Of a stretch of DNA of 63,655 bases, positions 43,675-52,712 are shown in pieces. The stretch is from Bacilli bacterium (GTDB lineage Bacteria > Bacillota_I > Bacilli_A > RFN20 > CAG-826). The notes beneath the pieces were generated by a model. That model saw nothing but the letters and a program-made list of their open reading frames with translations, was not told where the DNA came from and searched no databases. How positions within the stretch are numbered: the first letter of the stretch is position 1; the number at the start of each line of letters is the position of its first letter. The translations under genes were made by a program, and so were the position numbers. The stretch spans positions 1 through 63,655 of the forward strand of contig JALCDB010000009.1 in NCBI GenBank assembly GCA_022641095.1. Direction: 5' to 3'.

Positions 43675-44786
43675 ACGTTGAATTTGAAGAAGACGACGTC
43701 GCCGTCCCTCATCAAATAGTCCTTTCCTTCGCTGCGGAGTTTGCCCGCTTCTTTGACGGCGGCCTCGCTTCCGAGGGCCTCCAAATCCTTGAAATCGTAG
43801 ACTTCGGCTTTGATGAAGCCGCGCTGGAAATCGCTATGGATGATGCCGGCGCACTCCGGGGCGGTCATGCCGTTGCGGAACGTCCAAGCCCGGCATTCGT
43901 CTTTCCCGCAAGTGAGGAAAGTCGAGAGATTGAGCAATTTGTAAGAAGCCTTGACCAGTTTGTCAAGGCCGCTTTCCTTGCAGCCGATGCTCTCGAGAAA
44001 CTCCTTGCGGTCACTTTGGGAAGGCATCTGGGAAATCTCATATTCGATCTCGCAGCTAAGCGGGATGCACTGGGCGCGCTCGCTTTCGGCGATGGACTTC
44101 ACGGACTGGTAATACGCGCAGTCGGCAAGATTGACATAGTCGCTGTCGGCCACGTTGGCGACATAGAGAATGGGTTTCGTGGTAAGCAAAAAGAAGTTCT
44201 TCTTGGCGTAATCCATTTGCTCCTGAGTGAGCCCTTTGACAAGACGCGCCGGAATCCCCTGCTCAAGAACGCCCTTGAGGGCGGAAAGAATCGGCATTTC
44301 GTACTGAGCGGTTTTGTCATGGGCCACGCGGGAGCGGATGTCCTGCTTTCCGATGCGGTTATTGACGGAATCGAGGTCGGACATCGAAAGCTCAAGATTG
44401 ATGACGTCGATGTCGGCTTTCGGATCGACGGGCTCTTCGTTGTAGCGAAGAACCTGGGAGTTGTCGAAACAGCGGACGACCTCAACGATCGCGTCGCATT
44501 CGCGAATGGCGGCCAAGAACTGATTGCCCAGCCCCTCGCCTTTGCTCGCGCCTTTGACGAGGCCGGCGATATCGTAGAAATCGAAGGTCGCGTTGATTTT
44601 GCGAAGCGGATGGAACATATCGGCCAGATAATCGAGCCTCTCATCGGGCACCATGACGACGCCGGTGTTGGGGTTGATGGTGGCGAAAGGGTAATTCTCC
44701 GCCAACGCGTGGGAATTCGTAATCGCGTTGAAAAGGGTGCTCTTCCCAACATTAGGCAATCCGACGATACCGGCTTTTAATGACAT
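43671..44786 (-). CDS. ychF: Redox-regulated ATPase YchF (Obg family)
   Basis: A 371-residue P-loop protein with GLPNVGKSTLFNAIT at the N-terminus, FYDIAGLVKGASKGEGLGNQFL as switch II, and a C-terminal TGS-like domain ending DYLMRDGDVVFFKFNV. YchF binds ribosomes and hydrolyses ATP. It is the first gene of the ychF-ispF-argS-rpoE operon, with a promoter at 44805-44837. Confidence 0.96.
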   Translation of the reverse strand: MSLKAGIVGLPNVGKSTLFNAITNSHALAENYPFATINPNTGVVMVPDERLDYLADMFHPLRKINATFDFYDIAGLVKGASKGEGLGNQFLAAIRECDAIVEVVRCFDNSQVLRYNEEPVDPKADIDVINLELSMSDLDSVNNRIGKQDIRSRVAHDKTAQYEMPILSALKGVLEQGIPARLVKGLTQEQMDYAKKNFFLLTTKPILYVANVADSDYVNLADCAYYQSVKSIAESERAQCIPLSCEIEYEISQMPSQSDRKEFLESIGCKESGLDKLVKASYKLLNLSTFLTCGKDECRAWTFRNGMTAPECAGIIHSDFQRGFIKAEVYDFKDLEALGSEAAVKEAGKLRSEGKDYLMRDGDVVFFKFNV

Positions 44787-44804
44787 TCCGCTTCCTTCTC
44801 GCTT

Positions 44805-44837
44805 AGAGATTATATCTCTACGCCTTTATCAATGAAA
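44805..44837 (-). promoter_or_regulatory. Promoter of the ychF operon with palindromic -10
   Basis: On the minus strand TTTCAT, a 17-base spacer and TATAAT (44814-44809). The -10 is the centre of the palindrome AGAGATTATATCTCT (44805-44819). A similar palindrome with the same GATTATATC core surrounds the -10 of the gpsB-like gene. Confidence 0.7.
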
Positions 44838-44840
44838 GAC

Positions 44841-44870
44841 AAGAAAAGCCCCACCGCAACGATGAGGCTT
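44841..44870 (-). terminator. Intrinsic terminator after the cold-shock gene
   Basis: AAGCCTCA and TGGGGCTT arms, with one mismatch, are followed by TTCTTGTC on the minus strand. It lies 25 bases past the csp stop. Confidence 0.65.
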
Positions 44871-44894
44871 GAAGCGACTTCTTAACTAGTTAAG

Positions 44895-45095
44895 TTAGTC
44901 GATTTTCTTGATGTTCGAAGCGCGCGGACCACGTTCAGATTGCTGAACGTCAAATTCTACATGCTCGCCTGGTTCGGCGGTCTTGTAGCTATCCATGATC
45001 AAGGCACTGTAATGGAAGAAGTAGTCAACGTTATCTTCACCGTGAATGAAGCCGTAACCCTTCTCCTTGTTGAACATTTTAATTGTTCCCTTCAT
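44895..45095 (-). CDS. Cold-shock protein (CspA family)
   Basis: A 66-residue OB-fold protein with the RNP motifs KGYGFI and VDYFFHYSA, a single-strand nucleic-acid chaperone. TAGGAG lies six bases before the ATG. The ~135-base region upstream (to 45231) contains an extended -10-like TGCTATCAT and would give a leader of about 65 bases, which is common for cold-inducible csp mRNAs. Confidence 0.95.
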   Translation of the reverse strand: MKGTIKMFNKEKGYGFIHGEDNVDYFFHYSALIMDSYKTAEPGEHVEFDVQQSERGPRASNIKKID

Positions 45096-45231
45096 GAGAC
45101 TCCTAACCTTCCTAGTTCGTTAATATTGTTTAACCAACTGAGCGATATGATAGCACCTATAGACGAAATGCGTTAACAAAAAATGCGAAAAAAGAGAAGG
45201 AGAACCATTAGGAAAAGAAATAAAAAGAAAT

Positions 45232-48018
45232 CTAGCGGCCGTCGCGACGGAAATCGTGACGGAAAACGAAGAGGCTAGTGGCCGTTTGCAGAAGCGTGAG
45301 GGAGAGGGTGGCCGAGAGAAAAACCGCCCCAAGAGGCCAAAAGTCGAAAACGAAGGGATCGGCGACCGAAAAACTGTTCTTAATGAGTCGGTCCACGCCG
45401 AATTCCAAGAGAACCAGAAGCCCCGTCGCAATCAAGCAAGAGGAGGCTAGATGCAGCAAAACGGTAGCCCCGAAAGCGTTCGCGATATCCTTTTTCGAAA
45501 GCCCCATTTGAAAAAAGATGCGCCCTTCCCTCCGGTTCTCGGCGACCGTGAGAACGACCACGACCAAAAGAAGAAGGAACGAAAGGGCTAGGCAAACCCC
45601 CATTCCCCCATAAAGAGCCAAGTCAACATAGGAAACGGTCGCCGAAACGGATCGACTCACTCGAGAGGAAGGGTCGCAGAAAAGGCAATCGGGGTATTTT
45701 TCCCCAAGTTTTCCAATGGCTCTGGAAGCATCGACGCCGCTTTTTTCGAAGAGAATGGCTTGCCTCGGGAGCAAGGAAAACGAAGACATTCCAAGAACAT
45801 CCGAAAAGAAATCCAAAGCCCACGAATCGACCACGCCGAGCCGCTCTCCCCCCTCATCGGAAATCCCCACCACCTTCAACTCCGCGGTGCCATAAGTCCG
45901 ACTCACTCTCGTCGAGGTGATCGACGAGGCGATTTCCCCAGCCGCGAAAACGGAATCGGGGTGGCCAAGACGATCGTCCAGCTTTTCGCTGAGCGTGACT
46001 TCCAATAGGGATGTGGGTCTCCGCCCCGACAAAAGGGGCGATCCAGAGGCGATCGTCAGGCGTGTCGCGGCCGGCTTAAGATATGAGCCCATAACCGTTT
46101 CGGCGGGCATCTCGACGTCCAACGCGCTTTCTTCGACGCTTTGCTCGCTTCGCGAATCAACCACTTGATCGATAGCCTCTTTCGAGGAGGAAACGTAAAA
46201 CGGATGCGCAAACCCCATCATGAGGGATTCCGGGAACGCCAAATAAGAGCCGGAGGCCCCATAGACGAAACCACGAAAATAACCGGAGGCGACCACTGCC
46301 TTCACCGTCGAATCGGCCAAGGGATCCCTGTCGGTCAGAAAAACGTAATAGCGTTTCAAGTCCGTCGTGGTCGCGCCGAGAAACAAACTCGGCGCATACT
46401 CTCGCCGGGCAACGTCGAAAACGTAGCCGGAAAGATCTTCGCGCGAACGAACGAAATCGCGGAAGGCCAATGGGGACCCTTTCCGGTGAACGTAAAAGAT
46501 CTTTCGCAAAATCCAAGGCGCCGAATCGTCTATGACCAAAGAAGAGGGAAACCTCATCTTCGTCTCCAAAAGATAAGCGTTCCAAAGGTGCCCCGTCTGA
46601 TAAATGCGCGGGCGAGGCGATGACGTTACCGCCCGCACGAGAAGAATCTGCTCATCGCGATAGCCCCATGAATCGTTTTCCAACGCATAGACAAGCGGAA
46701 CGTCGTGATTCGCGACGTATTCCCCTAACGATTCGTAGTTACGAAGAATGCTGAACCTGAGGCAAAGGGCCACCATCGTGTCATAGGGCAACCCTAACGC
46801 TATTTCGTCTTCCTCCATGAAAGCGGGCCGCTCCGGAAAGAAGGCGTTATCCGAATCCTCCAGCCACAAATAATCGACCGCGGTGCGAATCCCCATATCC
46901 TGGATGACGAATTTGTGCCCTTGGATGGGAATGAAGGCCTCATGGAGGTCAGGGAAGAAGCCCTCGAAATCCGCCAGATAGGCCACCCCGTATCCATCCG
47001 CATGCGTTGGGTGCCTTCTCGCAATCGCCTGAACTTGCGTTTCGTCGGCGGGAGTCGCCGAAAAGGGGCCAGATGACCCTTTGGACGATTCCATCACCAT
47101 CGATCCGCTGCCGACCAAAGACGAAAAGACTCGCGAAATCTCCGCACCCAAATCACGGGAAACGAAAAGCGACAAGCCCAACGACAAAAGGGAAAAGGAA
47201 ATGACGAAGCGGCTTATCGCCGTCCGCCGCTTCTTCGCCTTGTTGAGACGAAACCCGTGCCTAATCCATGTCCAAATGGGAACTGAGGCCGCTTCTCTCA
47301 GATTCGCGTTTCGGGGAATGGCGAAGCCCTCTTTTTTATCCGGCGCCTTCCTCTTGCCTTCCTCGAAGAGCCGTCCGGAATCTAGACGCAGGATCCGGTC
47401 CGCGTGGCGGGCGATTCTCTTTTCCTCATGGCTCACCAAAATGACGAGCCGCTTTTGGGCGAGGGAAGAGAGCAAAGCGAAAATCTTTTCGGCATTGGCC
47501 CCGTCGAGAGCCCCCGTCGGTTCGTCGCACAAAAGAATCTCCGCCTCGTTGATCAAGGATCTGGCGATGGCCACGCGTTGCTTCTCTCCCCCGGAGAGAG
47601 TGTTGGCTTTTTGAAGGGCCTTCCCGCCGATATCAAGCGAATCGAGAAGACACTGGGCCTTCCGCTTCAAGAAATCCGGTCGGTCCTCACTGATGGCTTC
47701 CAAAGGCAGCAAGACGTTTTCAAGGCCATTCTCAAGCTCGAGCAAATCATAGTTCTGCCTTATGTAGCCGATGCGCCTCAGCCGAAAGGCGCGCCGATCT
47801 TCCTCGCTCATTTCCTTCAGCGAATGGCCAAGGACCATGACGCTTCCTTCATAATCGACATCGATTCCGGCGATGATGTCAAGAAGCGTGCTCTTGCCGC
47901 TTCCGGAATCGCCGACGATGGCGACAAGGCCTTTCGAAGGGAAGGCGCAATTCACCTTTTCATACAGGCTTCGCTCCCCGTACCGCTTGGAGAGGTTCCT
48001 CAGCGAAACCGCGATCAT
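45232..48018 (-). CDS. ABC transporter, fused ATPase-permease with large extracytoplasmic domain (partner A)
   Basis: A 928-residue protein. Residues 1-225 are a MacB-type ATPase (GDSGSGKSTLLDII, LSGGEKQRVAIA, LLCDEPTGALD). Membrane segments lie near 270-290 and, at the C-terminal end, near 795-825, 845-870 and 885-910. In between is an extracytoplasmic domain of about 500 residues, unusually large. This is the BceAB/MacB FtsX-like fold with the ATPase fused in front. It overlaps the next ABC gene by four bases, so the two probably form a heterodimer. Substrate unknown; the related groups export or detoxify peptides. Confidence 0.9.
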   Translation of the reverse strand: MIAVSLRNLSKRYGERSLYEKVNCAFPSKGLVAIVGDSGSGKSTLLDIIAGIDVDYEGSVMVLGHSLKEMSEEDRRAFRLRRIGYIRQNYDLLELENGLENVLLPLEAISEDRPDFLKRKAQCLLDSLDIGGKALQKANTLSGGEKQRVAIARSLINEAEILLCDEPTGALDGANAEKIFALLSSLAQKRLVILVSHEEKRIARHADRILRLDSGRLFEEGKRKAPDKKEGFAIPRNANLREAASVPIWTWIRHGFRLNKAKKRRTAISRFVISFSLLSLGLSLFVSRDLGAEISRVFSSLVGSGSMVMESSKGSSGPFSATPADETQVQAIARRHPTHADGYGVAYLADFEGFFPDLHEAFIPIQGHKFVIQDMGIRTAVDYLWLEDSDNAFFPERPAFMEEDEIALGLPYDTMVALCLRFSILRNYESLGEYVANHDVPLVYALENDSWGYRDEQILLVRAVTSSPRPRIYQTGHLWNAYLLETKMRFPSSLVIDDSAPWILRKIFYVHRKGSPLAFRDFVRSREDLSGYVFDVARREYAPSLFLGATTTDLKRYYVFLTDRDPLADSTVKAVVASGYFRGFVYGASGSYLAFPESLMMGFAHPFYVSSSKEAIDQVVDSRSEQSVEESALDVEMPAETVMGSYLKPAATRLTIASGSPLLSGRRPTSLLEVTLSEKLDDRLGHPDSVFAAGEIASSITSTRVSRTYGTAELKVVGISDEGGERLGVVDSWALDFFSDVLGMSSFSLLPRQAILFEKSGVDASRAIGKLGEKYPDCLFCDPSSRVSRSVSATVSYVDLALYGGMGVCLALSFLLLLVVVVLTVAENRREGRIFFQMGLSKKDIANAFGATVLLHLASSCLIATGLLVLLEFGVDRLIKNSFSVADPFVFDFWPLGAVFLSATLSLTLLQTATSLFVFRHDFRRDGR

Positions 48019-50090
48019 TCGTCTCTCAGGCTTTCCGCGATCGGCAGCCGTTTAGCCGCCAAAAGGGGAAACCAAACCCCCAAAAACGTCAACGCCACGG
48101 CCAGGAAAACCAGCGCAAAGACAACGAGAAACGGAATCCCAAAAACGACACCGCAAGATAGTGACAGGAGGTTTTCCATGCCCGTTTTGGCCTCTAAAAA
48201 CGGATTGATGATCCGCTCCAAAACGGGGAAAAAGGCCAAAGCGAAGACAGAGGCGCTTAAACTCACGAACAAACATTCGGAATCGTAAATCGAGGCCACT
48301 TCGCTCGAATGGGCCCCTAGCGAACGGAGGATCGCCGATTCTTTCCGGCTCATAATGACGGTCGAATAGGCGATCGCCCCAATGATAAAGATCACGGCCA
48401 GCCCTTCGATGACCAAAAACGGAATCATCGAATCGTCGATGGCGGATCTTAAGGAGGAAAATCCTTTCTCGACTTCATAGACCGCGTTCGCGATCTGGCA
48501 GGAGGACCCGTCCGCCTCAAGTCGATCCTGAACGCGGCGAAGGCCGTCGGCGTCCGCGTCGCTATGGGCAAAGCACAGAAACGAATAGCGGGCGTAAGCC
48601 TCGTCGCCGAGAGCCTCGTCGACGAGATCGTCAACGCTGAGTTCCCGCCCCGAGGCCTCGCTGATTTCCGGAAGAGGGAAACGGCGGAAAAAAGAACGGG
48701 CCGCCGGATACGAATAATAAATCCGAGGGGCGTTTAGAAACGAGAATTCCTTGACCACCCCCGCCACTCGAAACGAATAGGCGAACGTGAGATCCTCATT
48801 GGCCCCATAAGCCGCCAAGGAAACCTCATGGGCGAGGGTGATCGTCCTCCCAACGATGGAAAAGGAAAACAGATTGGCCAACTCCTCATTGACCACGCAA
48901 GTCGAGAAATCGTTGCTTGGGGAAGGGCGGCCGGCGACGACCATTTCCCGCCCCAGTTCGTCGAGGGTGATGTCGAAAACGGGATTTATCGACACGGGAT
49001 CATGAGTCTCCCCATCAACGCAAAAGGAAGAATACGAGGGAAGGAAAAACGAATAGTCGTTCTCGATGGAGACGGAGGGCATCTCCGCGAAGATATCGTT
49101 TGCCTTTTCGCGGTCAGGACGTTCGCTCTTGGTAAGCTTAAGGGGGGAGCCCGGTATGGCATAAGCGTATTTTTCGCTAAGGGAGCATTGGTAATAAAGA
49201 AGGCTCTTCCGCTTTTCTTTTTTTAGCGAGTTTTGGCTGCCGTAGACGAAGGAAAGGGACAGGAGAACGGAGGTGAAACCAATGGTTTCGGAGACGAAAG
49301 ACAAAAGGTTCTTGCCGGCGTTTTTCCCAAAATCGGCCTTTAAAAGCGCCTTCTTCCATCGTCCCGAATGGCTTCGTTTCGCCTTTGGGGACGCCTGAGG
49401 GGTCTTGGCGAGGAAGGCCGATCCCGTATCCGCCTTGAGGCATCCGTCGGCCAAAGTCAAAACGCGATCCCCGTAACGAGCGATCAAACGCTCGTTATGA
49501 CTCACGAGGACAACTAAGCGGGACCCTCCGATTTTCGATAAAGCCTCCATGACCAGCGATTCGTTCTTTTTGTCCAAGGCCCCGGTCGGCTCGTCGGCGA
49601 AGAGCGCGAGCGGCTCGCCGATGAGGGAACGCATGAGAGCCACCCTTTGCTTCTCGCCCCCAGAAAGGACCCCCGCTTTTTTCGATGCCAAAGCCTCCAT
49701 CTTGAAGCGGGAGAAAAGGGCATTGGCCTTCTTTTTCGCCTCACCGCTCTTCGCCCCCCGGATAAGAAGGGGCAGCATCACGTTATAGAGAGCGGTTTGC
49801 CCTTCCAAAAGGTTGAAATGCTGGAAAAGGAAGCCGAACCTTTCGTTGCGCAGATCCGCCGAATTCCTTTCGCCCATTCGCCCAAGGTCGATCCCGTTGA
49901 AGAAAACGGACCCTTCGCTCGGTCGTTCCAAAGAAGCCAAGATGTTGAGGAGGGTGCTTTTGCCGGATCCGCTTTCGCCGCGGATGGCGACGAGCCCGCG
50001 ATCGGGCAAAACGAAACCGACATGCCGCAAAGCCCACTTCTCTCCGGCCGCCGAAACGTATTTCTTCCCAATGTCTTTAGCGATGAACAA
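48015..50090 (-). CDS. ABC transporter, fused ATPase-permease (partner B)
   Basis: A 691-residue protein with Walker A GESGSGKSTLLNIL, signature LSGGEKQRVALM and Walker B ALFADEPTGALD, then an FtsX-like permease: membrane segments near 265-285, 580-605, 625-655 and 655-680. The only start in frame is TTG at 50090, preceded by GGAAGGG. That ribosome site lies inside the 3' arm of a terminator-like hairpin. It is downstream of fhs-DUF951 and coupled to partner A. Confidence 0.88.
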   Translation of the reverse strand: MFIAKDIGKKYVSAAGEKWALRHVGFVLPDRGLVAIRGESGSGKSTLLNILASLERPSEGSVFFNGIDLGRMGERNSADLRNERFGFLFQHFNLLEGQTALYNVMLPLLIRGAKSGEAKKKANALFSRFKMEALASKKAGVLSGGEKQRVALMRSLIGEPLALFADEPTGALDKKNESLVMEALSKIGGSRLVVLVSHNERLIARYGDRVLTLADGCLKADTGSAFLAKTPQASPKAKRSHSGRWKKALLKADFGKNAGKNLLSFVSETIGFTSVLLSLSFVYGSQNSLKKEKRKSLLYYQCSLSEKYAYAIPGSPLKLTKSERPDREKANDIFAEMPSVSIENDYSFFLPSYSSFCVDGETHDPVSINPVFDITLDELGREMVVAGRPSPSNDFSTCVVNEELANLFSFSIVGRTITLAHEVSLAAYGANEDLTFAYSFRVAGVVKEFSFLNAPRIYYSYPAARSFFRRFPLPEISEASGRELSVDDLVDEALGDEAYARYSFLCFAHSDADADGLRRVQDRLEADGSSCQIANAVYEVEKGFSSLRSAIDDSMIPFLVIEGLAVIFIIGAIAYSTVIMSRKESAILRSLGAHSSEVASIYDSECLFVSLSASVFALAFFPVLERIINPFLEAKTGMENLLSLSCGVVFGIPFLVVFALVFLAVALTFLGVWFPLLAAKRLPIAESLRDE

Positions 50091-50122
50091 GAAAAGGCCC
50101 TTCCACTAATGGATAGGGCCTT
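50091..50122 (-). terminator. Terminator-like hairpin overlapping the ABC gene's ribosome site
   Basis: On the minus strand AAGGCCC(T)ATCC pairs with GGA(A)GGGCCTT, followed by TTCTTG. It comes five bases after the DUF951 stop and includes the likely Shine-Dalgarno sequence of the TTG-started ABC gene, so it could terminate the fhs operon or control ABC translation. Confidence 0.6.
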
Positions 50123-50126
50123 CGTT

Positions 50127-50360
50127 TCATTTCGGACCCAAAACCCGCAAGGGTCCTTCGTGATGGGCCACGACTCGCTTCAGTTTGTGGTTGAAGGCGT
50201 CACGATCGATCATCAAGACATTCCCGCAGCCAAGGCAACGAATCTTGATATCCGCCCCAAGCCGCACGATCTGAAATCGCTTGGAACGGCTCGAGCATGG
50301 ATGGGGCCGCTTCATCTCCACCTCATCGAAGAGCGCGTAAACGGGGACGGCCCCTACCAT
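50127..50360 (-). CDS. DUF951 (YyzM-like) zinc-ribbon-like small protein
   Basis: A 77-residue protein. Residues 13-68 match the DUF951 pattern: VEMKRPHPCSSRSKRFQIVR, then GADIKIRCLGCGNVLMIDR, with Cys residues placed to bind zinc. It is widespread in Bacillota, near ychF or DNA-replication genes, with unknown function. The ATG overlaps the end of fhs by seven bases. Confidence 0.88.
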   Translation of the reverse strand: MVGAVPVYALFDEVEMKRPHPCSSRSKRFQIVRLGADIKIRCLGCGNVLMIDRDAFNHKLKRVVAHHEGPLRVLGPK

Positions 50361-51970
50361 GGCTTATCCTCCATTTTCACGGCTGAAGGGAGTTTCGGAA
50401 GGCCGGGCATGGTCATGATGGCGCCGGTAAGAGGAACCACGAAATTCGCCCCAGCCGAGAGATTAGCCTCACGAATGGTGACGGTGAATCCGCGCGGGGC
50501 ACCCAAAACCTTCGGGTTGTCGGTCAGCGATTGCGGGGTCTTGGCCATGCAAATGTAGGCATCGCCGAACCCCATCTTCTCGTAAAGGGCCAACTGCTCA
50601 TCCGCTTTGGGCTCATAAACGACGTCGCCCGCGCGATAAATCTCTTTGCAAATGGTCTCGATTTTCCGTTTAAGGGGCGATTTAAGGTCGTAAATCGGGT
50701 GATAATCGCTTTGAACGTTAGCCAGCATGAACTGAACTTTTCTGGCCAGATCCTCCGCCCCTTCCCCGCCTTTGGCGAAACCGTCGAGGAACGAGTATTC
50801 GTAATGATGCTCGTCGCACCACTTCTCAATGTAGGCGATTTCCTTTTCGCTGTCGCTCGCGAAATGGTTGATGGCGACGATGACCGGAACGCCGTATTTC
50901 TTGACGTTCTCAAGGTGCGTTTCAAGATTCGGCATGCCTTTGGCAAGGGCGTCGAGGTTCTCGCTCGCAAGGTCTTCGAACGGTAACCCCCCATGCATCT
51001 TAAGGGCGCGGATAGTGGCGACCATAACGGCCAAATCGCAGTGCATTGCCCCTTCGCGGCAAGCGATGTCAAGGAACTTCTCGGCGCCGAGATCGGCGGC
51101 GAAACCCGCTTCCGTGACGACGATCGGGGCGAGTTTAAGAGCCATCTTGGTCGCGATCAGGCTATTGCACCCATGGGCGATGTTGGCGAAGGGACCCCCA
51201 TGGATAAAAACGGGGTTGTTTTCCAACGTCTGAACGAGGTTCGGCTTAAGGGCCTCCTTCATGAGTTTCATGATCGCGTGAGTAAGACGGAGATCCTTGA
51301 TGGTAAGCGGCTTCCCATCGAGGTCATAAGCCACGATGATTTTCTCAAGGCGCGCGAGGAAATCCTCATCGTCTCTAGCTAGGCACATGATGGCCATCAT
51401 CTCGCTCGCGACGGTGATGATGAAGCCGTCTTGGCGCGCGAGTCCGTTCTTGGCGCCTTGGGCGACCGTGATCTCGCGAAGGGCTCGGTCATTCATGTCC
51501 ATCGCCCGTTTCCAAACGATGCGATCGGGATCGATGCGAAGAGGGTTCCCTTGATAGATCGAGTTGTCGATGACGGCGGAAACGAGGTTGATGCTGCTCG
51601 TGAGCGCATGCATGTCGCCCGTGAAATGCAGATTTATGTCCTCGGATGGAGCCACGGAGGCCAACCCGCCTCCTGTAGCGCCGCCTTTGATGCCAAAGAC
51701 CGGGCCTAGGGCCGGCTCGCGAAGGCATAAGAGCGCTTTTTGGCCGATTTTCCCAAAGCCTTCGGCCAAAGCGATGGATGTCGTGGTTTTCCCTTCGCCC
51801 GCCTTCGTCGGCGTGATGGCGGTCACCAAAACGAGCTTCCCATCGTTTCTGTTTTTGAGCTTTTCGTTGATTTTCGTGTCGATCTTGGCCTTGTAGAAGC
51901 CGTATGGTTCCACATATTCGCCAGGAATTCCCGCCTCGCGGGCGATCTCGCCGATTTTTAAAAGTGACAT
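50354..51970 (-). CDS. fhs: Formate-tetrahydrofolate ligase
   Basis: A 538-residue enzyme with the ATP-binding TPTKAGEGKTTTSIALAEG near residue 55, ALGPVFGIKGGATGGG and DINLHFTGDMHA, all family signatures. It makes 10-formyl-tetrahydrofolate from formate, feeding purine synthesis and one-carbon metabolism. AGGAGG lies before the ATG at 51970. It heads a short operon with DUF951. Length is slightly below the 555-560 usual in Bacillota. Confidence 0.96.
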   Translation of the reverse strand: MSLLKIGEIAREAGIPGEYVEPYGFYKAKIDTKINEKLKNRNDGKLVLVTAITPTKAGEGKTTTSIALAEGFGKIGQKALLCLREPALGPVFGIKGGATGGGLASVAPSEDINLHFTGDMHALTSSINLVSAVIDNSIYQGNPLRIDPDRIVWKRAMDMNDRALREITVAQGAKNGLARQDGFIITVASEMMAIMCLARDDEDFLARLEKIIVAYDLDGKPLTIKDLRLTHAIMKLMKEALKPNLVQTLENNPVFIHGGPFANIAHGCNSLIATKMALKLAPIVVTEAGFAADLGAEKFLDIACREGAMHCDLAVMVATIRALKMHGGLPFEDLASENLDALAKGMPNLETHLENVKKYGVPVIVAINHFASDSEKEIAYIEKWCDEHHYEYSFLDGFAKGGEGAEDLARKVQFMLANVQSDYHPIYDLKSPLKRKIETICKEIYRAGDVVYEPKADEQLALYEKMGFGDAYICMAKTPQSLTDNPKVLGAPRGFTVTIREANLSAGANFVVPLTGAIMTMPGLPKLPSAVKMEDKPW

Positions 51971-52028
51971 TAAATGACTCCTCCTGATTTCTCGTTCCTA
52001 AAATATACTAGATAGGATATTACGCGCA

Positions 52029-52712
52029 TCAACGCTTTTCTAGGAAATCTATGACCCGGCTCGCCATGGCGAGGCCGGCGCTTGAAGGGACCATCATGAG
52101 CGAAGACGGCTTGGCGCCTTTATTAATGGGCGCTTCCGTCGAAAAAACGACGAGGACGGCCGACAAATCGATTTTTTCGTCCCTCAGGACTTTCCGAAGC
52201 TTTTTGGCCAAAGGATCGCCTTGGGTTTTCTCAAGGCTGGTAACGATGACTTTCGTGGCGTCGATGCGGTTTCCCATCCCCAAGGAAACGATCAGGGGAA
52301 TGGCGCGAGATTTCGCGTATTCGATCAGGGCCGCTTTCGCGCCGATATCGTCCAAACAGTCAAGCAGATAATCGCACGAGGAGTAATCGTGGCTGAGCAA
52401 GGAATCGGCGGACACGGTATAGGATTCGGGAATGACTTTGACGTCTTCGCGAATCGAGAGGACGCGCTTTTGGGCGACTTCGGCTTTGTTGCATCCGACG
52501 TCTCGCCTCGAAAAAAGGATCTGCCGATTGAGGTTAGTTTCGTCGACGACGTCGCAATCGATTGCGTAAAGCGTCCCAATCCCGGCGCGGGAAAGGGCTT
52601 CGAACGCGGTCCCCCCGACCCCGCCCAACCCAAAAACGGCAACCGTGGCTTGGTGAAGTTTCCTAACCCCATCGGAACCCAAAAGCAAAGCGGTTCGCTC
52701 ATCGATGCCCAT
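52029..52712 (-). CDS. tcdA: tRNA threonylcarbamoyladenosine dehydratase (ThiF/E1-like)
   Basis: A 227-residue E1-like protein with the nucleotide site VAVFGLGGVGGTAFEAL, then DCDVVDETNLNRQ. It activates the carboxyl group of t6A37 in tRNA to form cyclic ct6A. The start overlaps the end of miaA by 14 bases, so it belongs to the tRNA-modification operon miaB-miaA-tcdA. Confidence 0.9.
   Translation of the reverse strand: MGIDERTALLLGSDGVRKLHQATVAVFGLGGVGGTAFEALSRAGIGTLYAIDCDVVDETNLNRQILFSRRDVGCNKAEVAQKRVLSIREDVKVIPESYTVSADSLLSHDYSSCDYLLDCLDDIGAKAALIEYAKSRAIPLIVSLGMGNRIDATKVIVTSLEKTQGDPLAKKLRKVLRDEKIDLSAVLVVFSTEAPINKGAKPSSLMMVPSSAGLAMASRVIDFLEKR

Noticed and set aside
43836-44780. 314-codon plus-strand open frame opposite ychF
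   Set aside because: Shadow frame. ychF on the minus strand has all family motifs and the plus-strand product has none.
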